From Candidatus Dojkabacteria bacterium UBA2259 (GTDB lineage Bacteria; Patescibacteriota; Dojkabacteria; SC72), in contig DDXN01000013.1 of the NCBI GenBank assembly GCA_002347605.1, forward strand, positions 1 to 55,105: a stretch of 55,105 nt of DNA, written 5' to 3'. Position numbers and translations under genes: made by a program. The notes under the pieces were generated by a model. It saw nothing but the letters and a program-made list of their open reading frames with translations. It was not told the origin of the DNA and ran no database searches. Positions 50,724 to 55,105 of the stretch are shown one piece after another (the first letter of the stretch is position 1; every line of letters starts with the position of its first letter).

Positions 50724-51483
50724 GCTAGATTTATACAAACAATTTGTTAAGACTATCTTCAAGATGAGATACAGAGGCTCTATATTGGGTTTCTTGTGGG
50801 TACTTCTTAAACCGTTTTTTATGTTTTTAATACTTTTCTCAATCTTCTCTCACTTTGCTGGGGCAGCTGGGAATCTTACCCCTAAGCAGTATGCAGTATA
50901 TCTTCTATCAGGATTAATCATATATACCTTTTTTAACGAGGGTATTACATGGGGAATGAATTCAATAATGGAGAGAGCTGGTTTAATGATTAAGATAAAT
51001 TTCAAAAGAGAGATTGTAGTTATCAGTGCATTAACAATGGCATTGATTAACTTTGGTATTAACTTTTTGATTATTTCAATAATTGCTTTAATACTGGGTA
51101 TTAGTATAACTACTCTTGGTGTAGGATATATTTTTTTAATATGTTTTACAATGTTTCTGGCTATGTATGGAATATCCTTTTTTACTAGTATATGGTTAGT
51201 TTATGTTAGAGATCTTACCCATATTTCAGAATTGGTTTTACAATTAATGTTCTATGCTTCTGCTGTATTCTTTCCAATTACTGCAATTCCACAGAGGTAT
51301 CAATTTATAGTCAAATACAACCCTATTGCAATATATATTCAGGCAGTTAGAGATGCATTAATACTTGGAGAGGTAAATCATTGGAAATTTGTTTTACTTT
51401 CTTTGATTATCTCCGTTATATTAGTGATTGTTGGAAGATTGTATTTTAACAAAAAGATAGTAAAGATAGCTGAGCATTTTTAA
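50710..51483 (+). CDS. ABC-2 polysaccharide export permease (Wzm-like)
   Basis: 257 residues with six membrane segments. The N-terminus KMRYRGSILGFLWVLLKPFFMFLIL is typical of the TagG/Wzm family, as is VFFPITAIPQRYQFIVKYNPIAIYIQAVRDALI near 190. It forms the channel for a lipid-linked polysaccharide together with the ATPase encoded two bases downstream. It overlaps the upstream GT2 gene by 14 bases. Confidence 0.93.
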   Translation: MRGNELDLYKQFVKTIFKMRYRGSILGFLWVLLKPFFMFLILFSIFSHFAGAAGNLTPKQYAVYLLSGLIIYTFFNEGITWGMNSIMERAGLMIKINFKREIVVISALTMALINFGINFLIISIIALILGISITTLGVGYIFLICFTMFLAMYGISFFTSIWLVYVRDLTHISELVLQLMFYASAVFFPITAIPQRYQFIVKYNPIAIYIQAVRDALILGEVNHWKFVLLSLIISVILVIVGRLYFNKKIVKIAEHF

Positions 51484-51485
51484 AT

Positions 51486-52217
51486 ATGGAAGAGTATGCA
51501 ATTAGCGTAAAAAATGTAAGTAAGACTTTTAAAATTCCCCTAAATGGGCATGCTAATACTTTGCAAGAGAGATTTATTAATCCTTTTAGAAAAAAAGAGT
51601 TTAGAGAGTTTCAAGCATTAAGAGATCTATCTTTTGATATTAGGAAAGGAGAGTTTTTTAGTGTAATTGGATCTAATGGTACTGGTAAATCTACATTGTT
51701 AAAAATAGTGTCTGGAATATATGTTCCTGATCAGGGAGCTGTAAAAATAAATGGTAAATTAGTTCCATTTTTAGAATTAGGGGTTGGATTTAATCCAGAA
51801 TTAACTGCTAAAGAAAATGTGTATCTTAATGGTACTATCTTGGGGTTAACAAAAGCAGAATTGAATGAATATATTGATGAGATATTTCATTTTGCTGAGT
51901 TAAAGGATTTTGCAAATGTACCTACAAAGAATTTTTCTTCTGGTATGGCTGTTAGATTAGCTTTCTCAATTGCTATAAAGGTAAAATCGGATATTTTAGT
52001 ATTGGATGAGGTATTAGCGGTTGGAGATGGTGAGTTTCAAAAGAAGTGTTATGAGTATTTCGATAATATGAAGGGTAAGAAATCTATACTTTATGTATCT
52101 CATGCATTAAATTCGGTTAATAAATATTCGGATAGAGTACTCTGGTTAAAAGAGGATAGGAGTTATGAGATAGGGAGTCCTAAAGAGATTGTTGATAGGT
52201 ATAGTAAAACATTTTAA
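51486..52217 (+). CDS. ABC transporter ATPase (Wzt-like), short form
   Basis: 243 residues. It has the Walker A IGSNGTGKSTLLKIV, the ELGVGFNPELTAKENVYLNG segment characteristic of Wzt/TagH, the signature KNFSSGMAVRLAF and the Walker B ILVLDEVLAVGD. It lacks the C-terminal carbohydrate-binding domain that recognises the chain end in Wzt proteins, so it is closest to TagH-like or domainless exporters. Operon order with the permease supports a polysaccharide export role. Confidence 0.93.
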   Translation: MEEYAISVKNVSKTFKIPLNGHANTLQERFINPFRKKEFREFQALRDLSFDIRKGEFFSVIGSNGTGKSTLLKIVSGIYVPDQGAVKINGKLVPFLELGVGFNPELTAKENVYLNGTILGLTKAELNEYIDEIFHFAELKDFANVPTKNFSSGMAVRLAFSIAIKVKSDILVLDEVLAVGDGEFQKKCYEYFDNMKGKKSILYVSHALNSVNKYSDRVLWLKEDRSYEIGSPKEIVDRYSKTF

Positions 52218-52228
52218 TATCTGCATAT

Positions 52229-54103
52229 ATGAATTTAGTGGACATCTTTCTTAGAGTTATTCGAAGAAGCCCAATATATTTTTCTCAGTTTAAGAATTTA
52301 GTGAGAAAGAAGGGATTGGTTCCTACACTTAAAAGAGCTATTAAAAAGATATATGTGTCTGTTGTAAGTCGAGGGGATAGTTCAAAGAGAATGAGGATAT
52401 CGTATAGGGAGTGGATGGCTGATATTGAGAGCAAGTATCTTAATGTGGAGAGTATGAATGACGATTTGGCTAAACTTAAGGTTAAACCGAAGTTCTCAAT
52501 AATATTTCCTATATGGAATAAGTCGGTAGGTATGCTTTCTAAGGCGTTAGATTCCATCACTAATCAGGTCTATGATAATTGGGAGATTTGTATATCTGAT
52601 GGTTCTAGTAAGAGGGTAAAAGAGAGTAGAGAGTATTTAAAGAGTTTCCAGAGAAAATATTCTAAGAAGGTAAAATATTCTACTATAGATGTAGAGGGTA
52701 TTAATATTATTGAGAATAGTAATAATGCAGTATCACTTGCTACTGGAGAGTATTTAGTATTTATGGATTGTGATGATGAGATATCTATAAATTGTTTGTT
52801 AGAGTTAGCTAAAAGTATTAATGAAAATCCTCAGGTAGAATTTCTGTATAGTGATTTTGATAAGATAGATGATAGGGGTAAGAGATTTGATCCTTCTTTT
52901 TGGCCTGATTGGTCTCCTCATACATTAACATCACAGATGTATACTACTCATATTACATGCTACAGAGAAGATGGACTTAAGGAGTTAGGTGGGTTAGTTA
53001 AGGGTACAGAGGGAGCTCAGGATTGGGATTTGGTTCTTAGGTATGTAACTAGGGGTAGTTGGAATGTAGTTCATATTCCTAAGATCCTTTATCATTGGAG
53101 AGTTTATCTTGGTTCTACGGCATTAACCAATAGTGGGTCTAAGGATTGGGCATATGAGAATCAGAAGAGGGTTTTAGAGAGGTATTTAGAGAGGAGGAAG
53201 TTAAGGGGAGAGGTAATAGAGGGGGCTTTTGAGGGTAGTTGGAGAGTTAAGTTTGATATTGTTGGTAATCCTAAGGTTAGTATAGTTATTCCTACTAAGG
53301 ACAAGGTTGAGTATTTGGGAAGGGCTATTGAGAGTATTAGAGAGCATACTAAGTATAGTAATTATGAGATTGTTATTGTTAACAATAGGTCACAAGAGAA
53401 AGAGACTTTAGAATATTTAAAGAATATTAGTAGAGAAAAGAATATAAGGGTATTAGATTATGATAATCCTTTTCATTTTGGGAAATTGTATAACTGGGCA
53501 GCTAAGGTGATAGATGGGGAGTATATGTTAATATTAAACAATGATATTAAGGTTTTAAATGATGGTTGGTTAGAATCTATGTTAGAGTGGTGTCAATTAC
53601 CAGAGGTAGGTAGTGTAGGAGCTAAGTTATATTATTCTGATGGTACTATTCAACATGCTGGTGTTATAGTGGGTGCAGGGGGTTGTGCTGCTCATTCTCA
53701 TAGGTTAGTACATGGTAATAGTTATGGGTATAATGGGGCTTTAGTAAATGTAAGGAATTATTTAGCATTAACAGGGGCTTGTTTAATGGTAAAGAGGGAT
53801 GTGTTTTTAGATATGGGTGGTTTTGATATTCAGTTTGATCCTGCTTATCAGGATGTAGATTTTGGTATTAGGTTATTTGAGAAGGGGTTGTATAATGTAT
53901 ATACTCCTTATGCAGAACTTATTCATTACGAATCTATTACTAGGTTTGATGAAGAGTATAAAAGAGATTTAGAGAGTGATGAGAGTAATGCAGAGAAATT
54001 AAAAAAGAAATGGCCTAAATATATTGAATGTATGGGTGGAAGAGATCCGTTTTTTAATCCCAATTTTTCATATGGGTATGAATATTTTAAATTGAAGATT
54101 TAA
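52229..54103 (+). CDS. Tandem GT2 glycosyltransferase
   Basis: 624 residues with two family 2 domains. The first (about 88-300) has FSIIFPIWNKSVGML, ICISDGSSKR and VFMDCDDE as its DxD, plus EGAQDWDLVLRYV. The second (about 350-600) has VSIVIPTKDKVEYL, EIVIVNNRSQ, MLILNNDIKV and YQDVDFGIRLFEKGLY. This is the arrangement of bifunctional O-antigen or rhamnan glycosyltransferases. It ends the exporter cluster. Confidence 0.9.
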   Translation: MNLVDIFLRVIRRSPIYFSQFKNLVRKKGLVPTLKRAIKKIYVSVVSRGDSSKRMRISYREWMADIESKYLNVESMNDDLAKLKVKPKFSIIFPIWNKSVGMLSKALDSITNQVYDNWEICISDGSSKRVKESREYLKSFQRKYSKKVKYSTIDVEGINIIENSNNAVSLATGEYLVFMDCDDEISINCLLELAKSINENPQVEFLYSDFDKIDDRGKRFDPSFWPDWSPHTLTSQMYTTHITCYREDGLKELGGLVKGTEGAQDWDLVLRYVTRGSWNVVHIPKILYHWRVYLGSTALTNSGSKDWAYENQKRVLERYLERRKLRGEVIEGAFEGSWRVKFDIVGNPKVSIVIPTKDKVEYLGRAIESIREHTKYSNYEIVIVNNRSQEKETLEYLKNISREKNIRVLDYDNPFHFGKLYNWAAKVIDGEYMLILNNDIKVLNDGWLESMLEWCQLPEVGSVGAKLYYSDGTIQHAGVIVGAGGCAAHSHRLVHGNSYGYNGALVNVRNYLALTGACLMVKRDVFLDMGGFDIQFDPAYQDVDFGIRLFEKGLYNVYTPYAELIHYESITRFDEEYKRDLESDESNAEKLKKKWPKYIECMGGRDPFFNPNFSYGYEYFKLKI

Positions 54104-54106
54104 AAA

Positions 54107-55105
54107 TCAATTTATTATTTTATAGATTGTGGCTTTACCAAATGTTTTTTGAATACTCAAACAAGAGGTATCTTGTAAGTCTTCAGTTGAAAGGACATAC
54201 TTTACATCAAGCATTTTTAGCTTTTCATCACAGGGACTAATGTTAACCTCAATAGAATCTGTTTGTTTAAGTACAACCAATTCGTCACCATTAGAATAAT
54301 CAGAGAAAAAGACATGAGCATATCTGTTGTATATATCTTTATATTCACCTTGTGAATCTATGATAGACCATATTTTGAATTGAGGGTACATATGTATTCC
54401 ATTTAATATTCTTCCATTGTTGGCAAGAAGGTATTGTGCATAATGATAATCTCCATATACTATCCAACGATTTTGATTTCCATCGTTTATTGTTCTCATG
54501 TAAGTAGCCATTTCAGTGTGAATAATAATATCAAGTCCTCTATATATTGGATTTACCGCAAAGGTTGAGAGAAAAGCATAAATTAATAAAATCGCTATTC
54601 CAATTTTTTTACCTACCAAAATTAAAATAACAATTAATGATGTTAATCCTGTTACACCTAATATTTTTAATTGAGGTGAAAGAAATGTTGGAATTAAAAA
54701 TGATTGAGGATTTAAATTATATAAATACTTTCCGGTTAGATAGAAAGTAATACCAGTCGCAATTACCAACAATAAGGCTATAATTATTTCTTTCTTACTT
54801 TTTAAATCTAAATGTAAATCCTTATTTGAGAGTATATTTATTATTAGTAGATAGTTTACAATTCCAAAACCTATAAATAATCTCTGAGGTAATGTTAAGT
54901 ATAAAGCTGTAAATCTTGAGAACCAATCTGGTAGTGGAATAAAATACCAGAGCATAAATAAAACTAAAACAGATATCAAAGAAATTGTTATCCAATCAAT
55001 TTTCTTGGTTTTAATATATTTAATTACTAATTTATATATAACCCATGGTATTAGAAAGATAAAAAGGTTAAAAAAATTAGAAGCTTCACATTGATTACCA
55101 TATGG
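54107..55105 (-). CDS. Multispan membrane protein, partial
   Basis: The frame stays open through the window edge, so the gene begins outside; a TTG near 54979 is only an internal start candidate. The visible 332 or so residues have about eight membrane segments, followed by an external C-terminal domain of about 120 residues (YDYHYAQYLLANNGRILNG...IYKIIN). The layout resembles GT-C type or YfhO/DUF-type envelope membrane proteins, but I cannot name the family. It is convergent with the tandem GT2 gene and probably belongs to the polysaccharide locus. Confidence 0.75.
   Translation of the reverse strand, partial: PYGNQCEASNFFNLFIFLIPWVIYKLVIKYIKTKKIDWITISLISVLVLFMLWYFIPLPDWFSRFTALYLTLPQRLFIGFGIVNYLLIINILSNKDLHLDLKSKKEIIIALLLVIATGITFYLTGKYLYNLNPQSFLIPTFLSPQLKILGVTGLTSLIVILILVGKKIGIAILLIYAFLSTFAVNPIYRGLDIIIHTEMATYMRTINDGNQNRWIVYGDYHYAQYLLANNGRILNGIHMYPQFKIWSIIDSQGEYKDIYNRYAHVFFSDYSNGDELVVLKQTDSIEVNISPCDEKLKMLDVKYVLSTEDLQDTSCLSIQKTFGKATIYKIIN

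Noticed and set aside
1..55105. CRISPR array or reassigned UGA codon
   Set aside because: No regularly spaced direct repeats are visible, and clear genes end in TGA, so neither applies.

Overview
The window is a gene-dense, AT-rich bacterial chromosome segment. TGA is used as a stop, for example at the end of the radical SAM gene at 14519, so the code is standard. It most resembles a genome of the Candidate Phyla Radiation (Patescibacteria). The long S10-spc-alpha ribosomal operon has no L30 (rpmD) between rpsE and rplO and no L29 (rpmC) between rplP and rpsQ. Genes overlap by a few bases, the UMP kinase is archaeal-like, Shine-Dalgarno sequences are mostly absent, and many small membrane proteins are unrecognised. 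A low-GC lineage such as Dojkabacteria would fit, but the lineage is inference.

Layout. 1-11697: ribosomal proteins L22 (partial) to S9 with secY, adk, infA and rpoA. 11698-16223: an accessory island with a tandem radical SAM enzyme carrying an apparent PqqD-like middle domain, a PLP enzyme, a Cys-rich YkgJ-like protein and an RNHCP protein. A divergent 25-codon ORF with a near-consensus promoter faces it. 16298-25768: a DUF4349 protein, RNase P RNA, fmt, queA and tgt, a REP-type (Y1) transposase inserted into the end of tgt, RNase Y, HU and a secreted CAP protein. 25782-37927: translation and RNA housekeeping (UMP kinase, GreA, a GreA-like paralogue, trmD, glyS, lysS, serS, thpR, miaA), tRNA-Glu, an L,D-transpeptidase and a DHH phosphoesterase. 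37924-41611: a minus-strand operon with a very divergent SecD/SecF-like pair. 41713-49771: a lipoprotein, an HD protein, a HigBA-type toxin-antitoxin pair, tRNA-Pro, a ferredoxin-Nudix-HIT operon behind a highly structured leader, a DsbA-like protein and a polymer-forming membrane protein. 49860-55105: a polysaccharide locus with two GT2 enzymes, a Wzm/Wzt-type ABC exporter and a partial multispan membrane protein.

The strongest candidates for something undescribed are the tandem radical SAM island with its divergent micro-ORF, the structured leader upstream of the ferredoxin, and the reduced SecDF-like pair. All functional claims come from reading sequence motifs; no database search was run.
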